This document shows, one piece after another, positions 16,287 to 25,078 of a DNA stretch of 48,614 bases (positions are counted from its first letter, which is position 1; every line of letters begins with the position of its first letter). Where the stretch lies: contig JAPKYR010000154.1 of NCBI GenBank assembly GCA_026394215.1, positions 1-48,614 on the forward strand, given 5' to 3'. The stretch is from a bacterium (GTDB lineage Bacteria; JAJVIF01; JAPKYR01). Below the pieces are notes generated by a model. The model was not told the origin of the DNA. It did no database searches and saw only the letters and a program-made list of their open reading frames with translations. The position numbers and the translations under genes are program-made.

Positions 16287-19200
16287 ATGTACAGATACTT
16301 TTTTGTTGCCATCACTGCGATATTTATCGCGTTCATTCTATTCGGTTGCTCAGGTAATCCCGCACAGCCTGTCATTCCCGAGGTTCAACAAGTTGATTCT
16401 TCCCCAACTCAGCAGAATCATCAATGCGCCGGGCTATACGACATTACAATTAACAGGGAGACAGGTGAAATCGTCGTTACACCTGAACGAACCGCTTTAT
16501 TGCACCTGAATCTCACCGCGGTGTACAACAAAACGTTCGGAATTTCGGTTGCATTCTACCCGGCGTTGTCCGATCTGGCGAACGGGCTGATCGTGTTCGA
16601 CATGTCGATCACACACCCGTTCCCCGCCAATCCGGAATTTTCAGGATTCGACCTGAAAGGAATAATGATGTCGCCGGGTACTGTAAACATCGGATCACTC
16701 ATTTTCGCCGACCTTGACGAGTCCAGGCTTGAGAACGCCGACGGATATACGCGATGGTGGAATCCCTCCGAGTTCACACAGTCCGGCGTGCTGGGATATA
16801 CCAGCGGAGTGTTAACCGGAACCCCGGCATCCACCCTGACAGCGACAGTAAATCCATACAAGCTTTTCGCGGATGCCCTTGGCGCGGACGATTCAATCGA
16901 TCTCGTAACCAACGCGCCTCTGACAAGCAGCAACGGAAGGGCAGTATTTAAAAATGAGAGTACGGATACAAGACGGTTCTATCTCAGATTCGCGATGACA
17001 CCCACGATCCAGGTTGTTTATGGTTATGCGATCGATGTCGCGTGGTGGGAGCCGGTTCCGAATCCGCCCGATAATATACCCGCGGATTTTCCCATGATAG
17101 CGAATCAGCCCGAGGCCTACAGAATCGACCTTACTGTGCAGAAAAATACCCTGTATTATGAAACTGAAGGCGGTTTCGGCGGCGGGGAACTTGTCATGAA
17201 GGCGAATGTCTATGACTGGCAGGGACAGGCTCTCGCCGACACCGCCAGCCAGGTGACATCGGTCATGTTCTACGCTCCGGAAATTATGCCCACAGGGATC
17301 GATGCGCCTTTTCAGGTCGATACCGGCGATCACGCGGAATACGAAGCTGACCTTACCGGAATCGCGACACCAACACATACCGGAGAAACGATGATCATCT
17401 GCCGTGTAGAATCATCGGACGGATCGACATACAAGCAGACTGGAGCTCCGGCGCCGGACGTACCGATCTCGGCTTTCCAGGTTATGACCATCGATGTCCC
17501 TGAACTCACCTGTGCGGGAGACGCGAATAACGATTTCACCGAAGCTTTCCCAATTACTTTCGGTACCCCGGTCGATGGTTTTGTGTGCCTTCCAAACGAC
17601 TACAAGGATTTTTACCATTTCACGATACCGTCCGGAAGTTATATAACTGGAAATCTGGAATTGGACGCCAATGCCGATCAAGTGCTTCTAGGTATTTATG
17701 ACAACGCGCAGACTCTTATCACCGAGGAGCCGGTTGTTTCAGGGCAGGCAACGATCGATCTTTTCAGTCTCGGCCTGACACCCGGAAAATATTATGTTCG
17801 TGTGTATACCTCCAATGCGAGCCAGATTGTACCTTACATACTCAGCGGTGATGAAGCAATCGTTCCGATTACAGCCCCGACCGTAACAGAGGTTACTCCA
17901 GATGATATGTTTATGGATGCAAGAGTTGTGCTCGCGCATGATAATTACATTTATTGCATCGGTGATCGCGGCATATGGATTTACGATATTTCAACTCCCA
18001 AAACACCCGATCTGGTATCTTATACCTTGCAGGATAGTTTAAATTCCAATGAAGCGGTACTTTATTACCCTTACCTTTACTACTACTACAGTTCACCTTC
18101 AGGAGCTGCTTCTAACACGGTCAATATGCTCGACGTTTCAGATCCCTCAAATCCCGTGTTAACGATCGATGTAGTGCCCCTTGGCGGGCCATCGGATACG
18201 GTATGTCTTGCCATTAACTCGACAAACCTGTATGTCACAGTAAATGACGTATACGATAATGTTACATCAAGCATTTACGATTACACCTCTGATCCCGATA
18301 GCCCGGCATTCCTGGCCAGCTTCGCGGGACCTGCTTACCCTTACGATATGATCCTTACTGACCCTGAAGGACCGGATACGCACCTTGTCCATTCATGCGC
18401 ATTCGGTGTCCAGTCGTATTCAGTGGAAGACCCATTAGCTGTGGTCCAGACCGGAAACTACACGTTTTTAACTAACGCCGGTCGGGAGCTGGCAGCATAT
18501 GGGAATATCGTCTATGTAACGCACGATTCCGGCAATATGATCGTACTGGAACAAACACCCGGCACTCTCGATTACAAAACAACGCTAGCCCTTCCTGTTG
18601 GTACTAATTCGATAGACATCAACTTCCCCGACATGTATATTGGAAGCGAAACTGCAGGATTTATCAATTGCGATATAACCACTCCGGCAACCCCAGTCTT
18701 AAATGCCTTCTATCCGACTATTTCATATGGCGGAGACGTTGCAGTTGCTGGGGACTACATTTACATCATCCCCTATCAGGCCGGACTCGAGATTTTTGAT
18801 AATTCAGGACCGGGGCTGCCTTTAGACGCAGGACATCTCCCGGTTGTGAATATGCCATTAACGGGGCAATTGAATGGTGATTACTTGTATATTCCAGTTG
18901 ACGAAGGATCATATACAGCGTTAAAAACCATTAATATCGCTGACCCATCCAACGCGCATGTCGTTTATGACCTTAAAACACTTGATCCATTGAGCCTCCT
19001 TGCCCTCGACGGAAATCTTCTCGCCGGACTTGGGGGAAGCTCGATGTATGTTTTCGATGTAACCGATCCATCAACCCCAAGTCTTTTAAATACCCAGCCT
19101 ACAACATGGGCTGGAAGAGGACTTGCGATTAAGGATAATATCGTCTACGCGGCTATGTTCGATGGGACCGATACGTTGATCGATGCATATGAAGTTGACC

Positions 19201-19706
19201 CCTGCTGCTCGTATTATGGTTCAACTTCAATTTCCGGCGAAGTTTGGGACCTGACAATTTCAGGCGATACGCTGTACGTCCAGAAAATAAACAGCATTGA
19301 GATTTACAGCCTCGCCGACCCGTACAATCCGTCATATGTTGGAACTTATGCTCTGGCGAACGATAGCCGCGAATCGGAAGCGGTCGGAAACTTGCTATAT
19401 TCAGTTGATTACGACGGGCTTGAGATTGCGGACATCACCGACTCGGAAGCGCCGGTTTTCTTAAACTCGATTGAAATCATAACTCCCGATGGCTTTGACC
19501 AGGTAGCAATAGATGGAATGTACGCGTTCATCGCTGGATTTTATCAGGCGCCAAACACAGTAAGTATTTTCTACCCATCCGAACTGATTGACCTGGGGCC
19601 GATTTACACTCACCCGGAATACCAAGCAGTGGACCTTCAGGTCTCAGACGGGTATCTGTACGAAATCACCCCTTATTATGGAGTCCACATTCACAGTATT
19701 AACTAA
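16287..19706 (+). CDS. Large lipoprotein with PPC-like and LVIVD-repeat propeller regions
   Basis: 1139 aa. Signal peptide and lipobox LFGC (Cys21), then a Ser/Pro/Gln-rich linker. Residues about 45-400 are beta-rich and unassigned (HCAG-like start, repeated ITHPFP and DVAWWEP segments). Residues about 408-510 look like a PPC domain (FYHFTIPSGSYITG, PGKYYVRVYT). From about 530 to the end come repeated units of the LVIVD type, such as GIWIYDISTPKTPDLV, MYVFDVTDPSTPSLL and IEIYSLADPYNPSYVG, expected to form beta-propellers. No catalytic motif is visible. GGAGA precedes the ATG. Shares its C-terminal architecture with the divergent protease, suggesting common surface location or ancestry. Confidence 0.88.
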   Translation: MYRYFFVAITAIFIAFILFGCSGNPAQPVIPEVQQVDSSPTQQNHQCAGLYDITINRETGEIVVTPERTALLHLNLTAVYNKTFGISVAFYPALSDLANGLIVFDMSITHPFPANPEFSGFDLKGIMMSPGTVNIGSLIFADLDESRLENADGYTRWWNPSEFTQSGVLGYTSGVLTGTPASTLTATVNPYKLFADALGADDSIDLVTNAPLTSSNGRAVFKNESTDTRRFYLRFAMTPTIQVVYGYAIDVAWWEPVPNPPDNIPADFPMIANQPEAYRIDLTVQKNTLYYETEGGFGGGELVMKANVYDWQGQALADTASQVTSVMFYAPEIMPTGIDAPFQVDTGDHAEYEADLTGIATPTHTGETMIICRVESSDGSTYKQTGAPAPDVPISAFQVMTIDVPELTCAGDANNDFTEAFPITFGTPVDGFVCLPNDYKDFYHFTIPSGSYITGNLELDANADQVLLGIYDNAQTLITEEPVVSGQATIDLFSLGLTPGKYYVRVYTSNASQIVPYILSGDEAIVPITAPTVTEVTPDDMFMDARVVLAHDNYIYCIGDRGIWIYDISTPKTPDLVSYTLQDSLNSNEAVLYYPYLYYYYSSPSGAASNTVNMLDVSDPSNPVLTIDVVPLGGPSDTVCLAINSTNLYVTVNDVYDNVTSSIYDYTSDPDSPAFLASFAGPAYPYDMILTDPEGPDTHLVHSCAFGVQSYSVEDPLAVVQTGNYTFLTNAGRELAAYGNIVYVTHDSGNMIVLEQTPGTLDYKTTLALPVGTNSIDINFPDMYIGSETAGFINCDITTPATPVLNAFYPTISYGGDVAVAGDYIYIIPYQAGLEIFDNSGPGLPLDAGHLPVVNMPLTGQLNGDYLYIPVDEGSYTALKTINIADPSNAHVVYDLKTLDPLSLLALDGNLLAGLGGSSMYVFDVTDPSTPSLLNTQPTTWAGRGLAIKDNIVYAAMFDGTDTLIDAYEVDPCCSYYGSTSISGEVWDLTISGDTLYVQKINSIEIYSLADPYNPSYVGTYALANDSRESEAVGNLLYSVDYDGLEIADITDSEAPVFLNSIEIITPDGFDQVAIDGMYAFIAGFYQAPNTVSIFYPSELIDLGPIYTHPEYQAVDLQVSDGYLYEITPYYGVHIHSIN

Positions 19707-19728
19707 ATGTCAGCAGTCCGGAATTATC

Positions 19729-20127
19729 TCACGCTGATTCTTTGACATTCCGGATAACAATCCTCAGCTTCTCCCTGATTTCTTCACCGATGGGTTGAAG
19801 GAGCGCGTTCTGAACAGCCTGCATCGACGCAAGCGGATCGATCGCGGCGACCTCCACCTTCCCGTCCGGCTTCTCCTGGACAATGACATTGCATGGAAGC
19901 ATCGTGCCGATCTTATCCTCGGCCAGCAATGCTTTATACGCAAACGGCGGGTTACAGGCTCCAAGGATCGCATATTTCCGGAAATCGACATCGAGCTTCT
20001 TTTTCAGCGTGGCTTTGACATCGATTTCGGTAAGGATTCCGAATCCCTCCTCCGCAAGCGCTTTTTTAACAAGAGCGATTGCATCGTCGAAGGATTTATT
20101 AATTTCGCAGTTGATGTAGTAGGTCAT
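19729..20127 (-). CDS. DUF302 family protein
   Basis: 132 aa with the DUF302 pattern: EEGFGILTEIDVKATLKKKL, YAILGACNPPFAYKAL and IGTMLPCNVIV. The family is small, cytosolic, of unknown biochemistry; conserved cysteines in LGACNPP and LPCNV may bind a ligand or metal. It begins 30 nt after the mscL stop, so the pair is probably one operon. It converges with the lipoprotein gene 22 bp away, with no room for a separate terminator. Confidence 0.93.
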   Translation of the reverse strand: MTYYINCEINKSFDDAIALVKKALAEEGFGILTEIDVKATLKKKLDVDFRKYAILGACNPPFAYKALLAEDKIGTMLPCNVIVQEKPDGKVEVAAIDPLASMQAVQNALLQPIGEEIREKLRIVIRNVKESA

Positions 20128-20157
20128 GGGAATTTACCTGTGCCTGTCCTTTAAAAT

Positions 20158-20601
20158 TCATCCCTGCTGCAGTTGCGAAGTGCAATTCGGACAACGGGTC
20201 GCCTTGATGGCGATCTCGCTATAGCAGAACGGGCATGCCTTTGTAGTCGGTGCTGCCTGCGGGGCTTCCTCAGCCTTCTTAAACTTGTTTACAGCACGAA
20301 TGATGAAGAAAATCACAAGCGCGACAATAATAAAATCCAGGATGTTATTGATAAACATGCCGTAATTGATTGTCGGCGCACCAGCAGCTTGCGCATCCGC
20401 AAGGGACGCGAATGTCTGGCCGGAAAGATTGATGTAGAGATTCGTGAAATCGATCCCGCCGATTAGTTTACCGATCGGGGGCATGACGATATCGGCAACC
20501 AGCGATGAGATTATTTTCCCAAAAGCGCCGCCAATAATGATGCCGATGGCCATGTCGAGAAGGTTCCCGCGCATGGTGAATTCCTTGAATTCCTTAATCA
20601 T
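20158..20601 (-). CDS. mscL: Large-conductance mechanosensitive channel MscL with C-terminal zinc ribbon
   Basis: Opens under membrane tension to release solutes on osmotic downshock. 147 aa: the N-terminal amphipathic helix [22 protein letters not shown]1, a periplasmic loop ([12 protein letters not shown]) and TM2 ([19 protein letters not shown]) are standard. The C-terminal tail, instead of only the usual helical bundle, adds a four-cysteine ribbon, CPFC...CPNC (Cys123, 126, 137, 140). AAGGAG lies 6 nt before the ATG. Upstream is a good promoter; downstream is DUF302. Confidence 0.96.
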   Translation of the reverse strand: MIKEFKEFTMRGNLLDMAIGIIIGGAFGKIISSLVADIVMPPIGKLIGGIDFTNLYINLSGQTFASLADAQAAGAPTINYGMFINNILDFIIVALVIFFIIRAVNKFKKAEEAPQAAPTTKACPFCYSEIAIKATRCPNCTSQLQQG

Positions 20602-20648
20602 TTTGTTCTCCTTTGATGCGGATTGATAATGGACTGTTGATGGGGATT

Positions 20649-20677
20649 AATATACCGGATAAAGGCACATAGGTCAA
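20649..20677 (-). promoter_or_regulatory. Promoter of mscL-DUF302
   Basis: Minus strand TTGACC (20677-20672), 17 nt, TATATT (20654-20649). Predicted start near 20642, giving a leader of about 41 nt with the AAGGAG site. Confidence 0.65.
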
Positions 20678-20711
20678 TTATCTGATTAATGTGAGTCGGA
20701 AACCAAATGGC

Positions 20712-20748
20712 AAAAAAAAAAGACCGCTTTATGCGATCGTTTTTTTTA
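20712..20748 (-). terminator. Rho-independent terminator of the tRNA operon
   Basis: On the minus strand a GATCGC/GCGGTC stem (one G-U pair) with an AUAAA loop is followed by a run of ten Ts and preceded by a run of As. The G-U pair favours use on the minus strand. It lies just after the CCA of the truncated tRNA-Pro copy, so it is probably the original terminator of the tRNA cluster. Confidence 0.8.
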
Positions 20749-20757
20749 ATCAGGTGG

Positions 20758-20815
20758 TCGGGCAGCCGGGATTTGAACCCGGGACCCCTAGCCCCCCATG
20801 CTAGTGCGCTACCGG
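20758..20815 (-). pseudogene. Truncated 3' portion of tRNA-Pro(GGG), likely attachment-site copy
   Basis: These 58 bp are identical to the 3' part of the intact tRNA-Pro at 21248-21305, covering part of the D arm, the anticodon arm with GGG, the T arm and the 3' acceptor strand. The 5' acceptor and 5' D-arm are missing. Unlike the intact gene, this copy is followed by an encoded CCA and then the terminator, matching the other tRNAs of the cluster, so it is likely the original 3' end displaced by insertion. Confidence 0.85.
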
Positions 20816-20879
20816 TTCCGAGAAATAACACCTGTGGAAATACAAGCATTAATCATGGTATGGATTGGGGCTGATTTGT

Positions 20880-21182
20880 TTATACGGGGAAACCGAGTTT
20901 CTTCAAATTTTCGAAAAAATCCTTAATGTGAGTAACTAACCTTTCATCGTAAAAATCTGATCGAGAATCGCTCCAATTAGGCATACATATAATCATATCT
21001 AAATCATATGTAAACTCGCCAAGAATATCCTCCATGGCTTCTGGAATCGGTTTACCGTTCCATGTCAACTCGCCGCGCCAATCGGCGGAAATAAACGGTA
21101 AGAGTATATCGTTCTCGTCATTCCCATCTTTCATTACTTTTTTCAGGGATTCTATAAATTGAATCAAATCAAGGTTGGACAT
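20880..21182 (-). CDS. Small acidic protein inside the tRNA-Pro insert
   Basis: 100 aa from the ATG at 21182 (GGGGGAT about 8 nt upstream); an ATG at 21203 would add seven residues. The protein is acidic and soluble (DGNDENDILLPFISADWRGE, FTYDLDMIICMPNWSDS), ending in an amphipathic helix. No family is recognised. It is the only gene in the 490-bp insert and lies on the tRNA strand. It might be transcribed by readthrough from the tRNA promoter. Confidence 0.55.
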   Translation of the reverse strand: MSNLDLIQFIESLKKVMKDGNDENDILLPFISADWRGELTWNGKPIPEAMEDILGEFTYDLDMIICMPNWSDSRSDFYDERLVTHIKDFFENLKKLGFPV

Positions 21183-21247
21183 AAAAAGGATCCCCCGCTC
21201 CATGGATCTACTCTGTACGCCAAATCCGTATCCGCAAAAAGAACATA

Positions 21248-21321
21248 TCGGGCAGCCGGGATTTGAACCCGGGACCCCTAGCCCCCCATGCTAGTGCGCT
21301 ACCGGGCTGCGCTACTGCCCG
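21248..21321 (-). tRNA. tRNA-Pro (anticodon GGG)
   Basis: Full cloverleaf of 74 nt: acceptor CGGGCAG/CTGCCCG with the C1-G72 pair and A73 typical of bacterial tRNA-Pro, D arm GCGC/GCGC, anticodon stem CTAGC/GCTAG with loop ATGGGGG, T arm CCGGG/CCCGG with TTCAAAT. No CCA is encoded after A73 (TATG follows), unlike the other four genes of the cluster. Confidence 0.95.
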
Positions 21322-21417
21322 ACATCTTCAATGTTTGCAGAAACTCCAACTCATCCATTATAGCAAAATAATCCGAATATGTTCCGGATTATCAGCCAAA
21401 AGAGGATTATTTTCATT

Positions 21418-21493
<76 letters not shown>

Positions 21494-21584
21494 CTGCTTT
21501 TTCCTTATCCCACTCCTGAATAACTTCTCATGGGCTCGCAATTTTCCGGCTTTGCGATCTTCTTGTTTATCATTTTCGGCTTTC

Positions 21585-21662
21585 TGGCGGGATGGACGGG
21601 ACTCGAACCCGCGACCTCTAGATTGACAGTCTAGTATTCTAACCAAGCTGAACTACCACCCC
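21585..21662 (-). tRNA. tRNA-Asp (anticodon GTC)
   Basis: Acceptor GGGGTGG/CCATCCC, D arm GTTC/GAAT, anticodon stem CTAGA/TCTAG with loop CTGTCAA, T arm GCGGG/CCCGT, G73 as in bacterial tRNA-Asp, encoded CCA. Confidence 0.96.
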
Positions 21663-21779
21663 GCGCTTAAAGCCAGAAAATGAAGACATTGAAGTATACT
21701 CTAGAAATATTTGATACCGCAAGACCGCAAATCACAAATAACATCCAAATTCTATCTAAATAAGTAATTTTGTTCGGAA

Positions 21780-21856
21780 TGGTACCCCCAACGGGATTCG
21801 AACCCGTGTTGCCACCTTGAAAGGGTGATGTCCTGGGCCGGCTAGACGATGAGGGC
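21780..21856 (-). tRNA. tRNA-Glu (anticodon TTC)
   Basis: Acceptor GCCCTCA/TGGGGGT, anticodon stem TCACC/GGTGG with loop CTTTCAA, T arm ACGGG/CCCGT, A73 and encoded CCA. The ATCGTCTAGC D-arm region is typical of tRNA-Glu. Confidence 0.95.
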
Positions 21857-21903
21857 ACGCTTTCAAAAACACCCAGTTTATTTGTCAATGTCCAAGTAAA
21901 TCT

Positions 21904-21980
21904 TGGTAGGCCGTGTGGGAATCGAACCCACTACACCCGGATTAAAAGTCCGGTGCTCTATCCATCTGAGCTAACGGCCC
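21904..21980 (-). tRNA. tRNA-Lys (anticodon TTT)
   Basis: First gene of the cluster. Acceptor GGGCCGT/ACGGCCT, D arm GCTC/GAGC, anticodon stem CCGGA/TCCGG with loop CTTTTAA, T arm GTGGG/CCCAC, A73, encoded CCA. Confidence 0.96.
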
Positions 21981-22014
21981 ATGAGTAAAAAGCCTAATAG
22001 CACACGAACTTTTC

Positions 22015-22043
22015 AGCATACCTTGAAAAGCTATTACTGTCAA
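22015..22043 (-). promoter_or_regulatory. Promoter of the tRNA cluster
   Basis: Minus strand perfect TTGACA (22043-22038), 17 nt, TATGCT (22020-22015); predicted start near 22008, some 28 nt before tRNA-Lys. Confidence 0.7.
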
Positions 22044-22137
22044 TTGCTGTCATTAACTTTCATACAAATAATCCGATTCAAAATGCAGCCCACACTTAAT
22101 TTCCTTTAATTCCATCAAATTGTGTCTGAAAATTAAC

Positions 22138-22190
22138 CCTCACCCCCTGGCCCCCTCTCCAAATTTTGGAGAGGGGTTAAGGGGGTGAGG
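22138..22190. repeat. Long GC-rich hairpin of a CCCTCACCCCC type
   Basis: CCTCACCCCC (22138-22147) pairs with 22181-22190, and CCCCTCTCC (22152-22160) pairs with 22168-22176 around an AAATTTT loop, with a small internal loop between. Similar CCCTCACCCCC-type palindromes recur in many bacterial genomes. It lies 20 bp after the stop of the YfhO-like gene and may end its transcript. Confidence 0.7.
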
Positions 22191-22209
22191 AGCTTCAAGT
22201 CGGATTTTT

Positions 22210-24726
22210 TTATAAGGATTCTTTATGGGATTTTCCCATGCAGAACTGGTTCGGGGATAAAAGCGCGAGAATAAGAGCGATTAAAACAAGGCTGATTGCA
22301 GAAATAATTACGCCGCTTCTGAAATGTGTCGGCGTATATTTGAATACGACCTCGCTTCGACCCGCCGGGATTTTCACCGCTTTGAAAACCATATCCGCTT
22401 TGAGTAAATCGGCTTCCTTCCCGTCCACATACACCTTCCAGCCCGGATACCACTGATCCCGGAACATAAAGACGGCATCCTCGCTGACCTGCGCAATCGC
22501 CGAGTATTCATAAGGCGATACCCATCCGGCATTCACCACAGTCGACTGCCGACTCCGGCTCCAGAAGGTACCCTCATCAATTTCAGGATTCTCGTCAAGC
22601 CCCTCGACAAAAACCTGCGACCCGATATTGGCGCCACCCAGATAATCGTAGAAAGAATCCGGAATCCGGTCGGAATCAGCGACTGAGACTGGCGACGTCC
22701 AGTCCCAGAAAATCGCGTACGGCCGGACCGCAGAATCGCGCTTGTAGATAAAATATGGAATTCCGCGATTGACCCAGTCGCTCTGATCAAGCCGCGTGAA
22801 TCCGGCGATTTCAAGGTCCGGATTTTCTGTGACGATCCAGTTTATTCCAAGCGCCCACAGAAGGTTCGCCCACTTATCGCCCAGCCGCCCGTCGGTGAAA
22901 TCGACCTCCAGCCACAGATGCTGGTGCACAAGCTCCTCCCATCGCGCGAGTTCGAGCGGGAGATCGGCGTTGCAGATCGTCAGCCCTTCCATCAGACCGG
23001 CATTCGCGCTCCCGAGATGGTCGATATGGTCGTGCGCGCCGGGGATGAACGCGGCAAACCCGTCGCGCATGATTCGTCCGTGGATGCGCACGCTAGCCTG
23101 TGTGCGTATCGCGAGTATGGAAGCCTCCTCCGGATTATCCGAATTATCACGAATGTAGAGAAGGTCAGCCCTGTCCGTGTTCCAATTCTCGCGATTCAGA
23201 AGAGTTTCGGATGATGTCGAGTAGAATCCGAAAATCTGCGCTATAAGGATAATCCCGACTGCGATCGCGACCGGGATTCTTGTCCGAACAACATTTCCGA
23301 CGAAATAGGCAAGTATAAGAATTAATATTTGCCCGACAAAAATCGCGAGGGAGATTTTTGTCAATATATAATCTTCCCGCTGAATAATGAATGGAATTGC
23401 CAGTAATCCCATGCCGATCAGTTCATATGTAAACAGCGGGACAAATTTTCTCATTCCGGTCGTACCGCTTGCATGGACTAAAGGACGTTTTAACATTGCG
23501 TCCAGACCCATCCCCATTAGGGCAAGGACAGCCATCGCGAAATATCCGCCGAGCCGTCCATGTCCGCGGAATTGTCCAAGAAGTCCCTGCGATGTAAACC
23601 ACCCGGCGAAAGGCACGTTCGCTCCCATCGCAAGGTACAGGAAAATCAGGCCGGTAATAATCAGGGGAAATAAAATCCGCCGCGACTTATCGGGAAGGTT
23701 GATTCGATTCCTGATCGCGTAACCCGCGAGCATGATCGCGACCGGCCCGACAAAAATAGTCGTCGAAAGATACGGCAGAAAATGGTCGAGCGAGTAATGG
23801 TACGCGGGGAAGATAAATGTCGCGAAAAGCCGAGATGGATTCAGCCAGAGCCCGTGCGTGTAAAATTCGCTGTTGATAACGTCTGTACTTCTCTCGCTCA
23901 AACCGATCAATTCCATTATCGGGAGAAGCTGAATCGCCGTTAGTGCGACGGCCAGGGTTCCCCCTGTTACATACGGAACTCCCATTTCAACGAGAGTTTT
24001 TTTCCAGCCGGATTTTCCGGAAAAAACCACCCTCGTGATTAGATAGACGAGTGTGAAAAGTACGGCGTAGACAACATACTGTGCCTGTCCCGCGAACAAA
24101 AGGGATGCAAATACAAGCGCGATACATGCGGATCGGACAATCGGGGTTTTCCTGAATGAATCCGACCAGGCTTCGGGCTCGATTACAATCATCAGCAACG
24201 GAGTAAGAATGTACCCCTCAAGAATATTCATGTTTGCCTTGTTGAAATTGACGGTCGATCCCCACTGATGCGCGACTCCGGCGAGAAATGCGGCCAGCGG
24301 CCCGACTCCGAGACGCCGCATCCACCAGTAAAAAAATATTCCGCCAAGCACAAGACAAAAAAGCAATATGAAATTGTAGACAGTTAAAAAATCAATCGGC
24401 AGCCAAAAAAATACATTGAGCGGGTAGAAAATTCCAGCTTCCCCCTCCGCAAGAAGCGGAAGCCCGCGATCCAGGCGCGGCTCCCACAGCGGGAAATGCC
24501 CCGAACGGAGCGATTCGAACGCCGCCTGTTTCAACGGCTGGTTGATGCCGGTATGATCGAATCCCGCGAATGTCGCCTGCCCGGTCGAGATTGGGTAATA
24601 GACAAGGATCGGCAGAAAAAATAGAATGATAATGGCGAGCCGGTCGGCGTGAATAAGGCCGGATTTGGCGGGGGAAATTGGAAGGGGGCTTCCGTCAGTG
24701 TTTTGCGATTCGATATTATTTACCAC
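22210..24726 (-). CDS. YfhO-like polytopic membrane protein (GT-C-like fold)
   Basis: 838 aa from a GTG at 24726; an ATG at 24783 would add 19 residues but the TATAAT box lies inside that extension. About a dozen transmembrane segments start at FFLPILVYYP; the conserved FDHTGINQPLKQAAFESLRSGHFPLWEPR-type first outer loop fits the YfhO/GT-C family. The C-terminal outer domain holds DQWYPGWKVYVDG and FKYTPTHFRSG, typical of YfhO. Gram-positive YfhO adds sugars to lipoteichoic acid; here a lipid-linked sugar transfer role in the envelope is inference. It stands alone, 227 bp from the tRNA cluster. Confidence 0.85.
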   Translation of the reverse strand: MVNNIESQNTDGSPLPISPAKSGLIHADRLAIIILFFLPILVYYPISTGQATFAGFDHTGINQPLKQAAFESLRSGHFPLWEPRLDRGLPLLAEGEAGIFYPLNVFFWLPIDFLTVYNFILLFCLVLGGIFFYWWMRRLGVGPLAAFLAGVAHQWGSTVNFNKANMNILEGYILTPLLMIVIEPEAWSDSFRKTPIVRSACIALVFASLLFAGQAQYVVYAVLFTLVYLITRVVFSGKSGWKKTLVEMGVPYVTGGTLAVALTAIQLLPIMELIGLSERSTDVINSEFYTHGLWLNPSRLFATFIFPAYHYSLDHFLPYLSTTIFVGPVAIMLAGYAIRNRINLPDKSRRILFPLIITGLIFLYLAMGANVPFAGWFTSQGLLGQFRGHGRLGGYFAMAVLALMGMGLDAMLKRPLVHASGTTGMRKFVPLFTYELIGMGLLAIPFIIQREDYILTKISLAIFVGQILILILAYFVGNVVRTRIPVAIAVGIILIAQIFGFYSTSSETLLNRENWNTDRADLLYIRDNSDNPEEASILAIRTQASVRIHGRIMRDGFAAFIPGAHDHIDHLGSANAGLMEGLTICNADLPLELARWEELVHQHLWLEVDFTDGRLGDKWANLLWALGINWIVTENPDLEIAGFTRLDQSDWVNRGIPYFIYKRDSAVRPYAIFWDWTSPVSVADSDRIPDSFYDYLGGANIGSQVFVEGLDENPEIDEGTFWSRSRQSTVVNAGWVSPYEYSAIAQVSEDAVFMFRDQWYPGWKVYVDGKEADLLKADMVFKAVKIPAGRSEVVFKYTPTHFRSGVIISAISLVLIALILALLSPNQFCMGKSHKESL

Positions 24727-24735
24727 GTTGGCGTG

Positions 24736-24741
24736 ATTATA
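24736..24741 (-). promoter_or_regulatory. TATAAT box 9 nt before the GTG of the YfhO-like gene
   Basis: A perfect -10 box on the minus strand is followed after 9 nt by GTG. The -35 region is weak (TTTTTA, 18 nt upstream). Same geometry as two other genes of the window. Confidence 0.35.
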
Positions 24742-24828
24742 TCCCAGTAACGATGAAATTAAAAAGGCACATTGGCGATACATCGTAATAAAAGTAAAAA
24801 CCGGCTGGACTTCAGTCAGCTCAGGTTA

Positions 24829-24862
24829 CACTGTAAATTTTGGCGCCTCAGGATTTACAGTG
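24829..24862. repeat. Inverted repeat CACTGTAAAT/ATTTACAGTG
   Basis: Perfect 10-bp arms with a 14-nt loop, about 100 bp upstream of the YfhO-like start on the side away from its gene. Possible operator or REP-like hairpin; no GTAG foot. Confidence 0.5.
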
Positions 24863-25078
24863 GGTTGGTAAACAAGAGAAAAGATCGCGCGGGTTGAGGC
24901 ACCGCGAGCCATATGCCACAGTTCACATAGCCATTTTCATGACTCTACCCACACTAAACCCTTAAGAGTCATAAAAATTATTCCGGACAAGAGTGAACAA
25001 TAATAAAAATGAAATAAATGCAAGCGCCGCCCGGCATCGGTAAGTTAATACGCATATAAAATATCGGGTCTATCTGTC

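Larger units (their letters stand above)
20758..21305. mobile_element. 490-bp insert flanked by 58-bp tRNA-Pro direct repeats
   Basis: Direct repeats 20758-20815 and 21248-21305 flank a segment with one small gene. This is the layout left when an element integrates in the 3' half of a tRNA gene and restores it with its own copy. No integrase is present, so it is a remnant, a tiny satellite moved in trans, or a scar of deletion. A simple local duplication is the alternative. Confidence 0.6.

Noticed and set aside
20758-20815. A second functional tRNA-Pro gene
   Set aside because: It lacks the 5' acceptor and 5' half of the D arm, so no cloverleaf can form.
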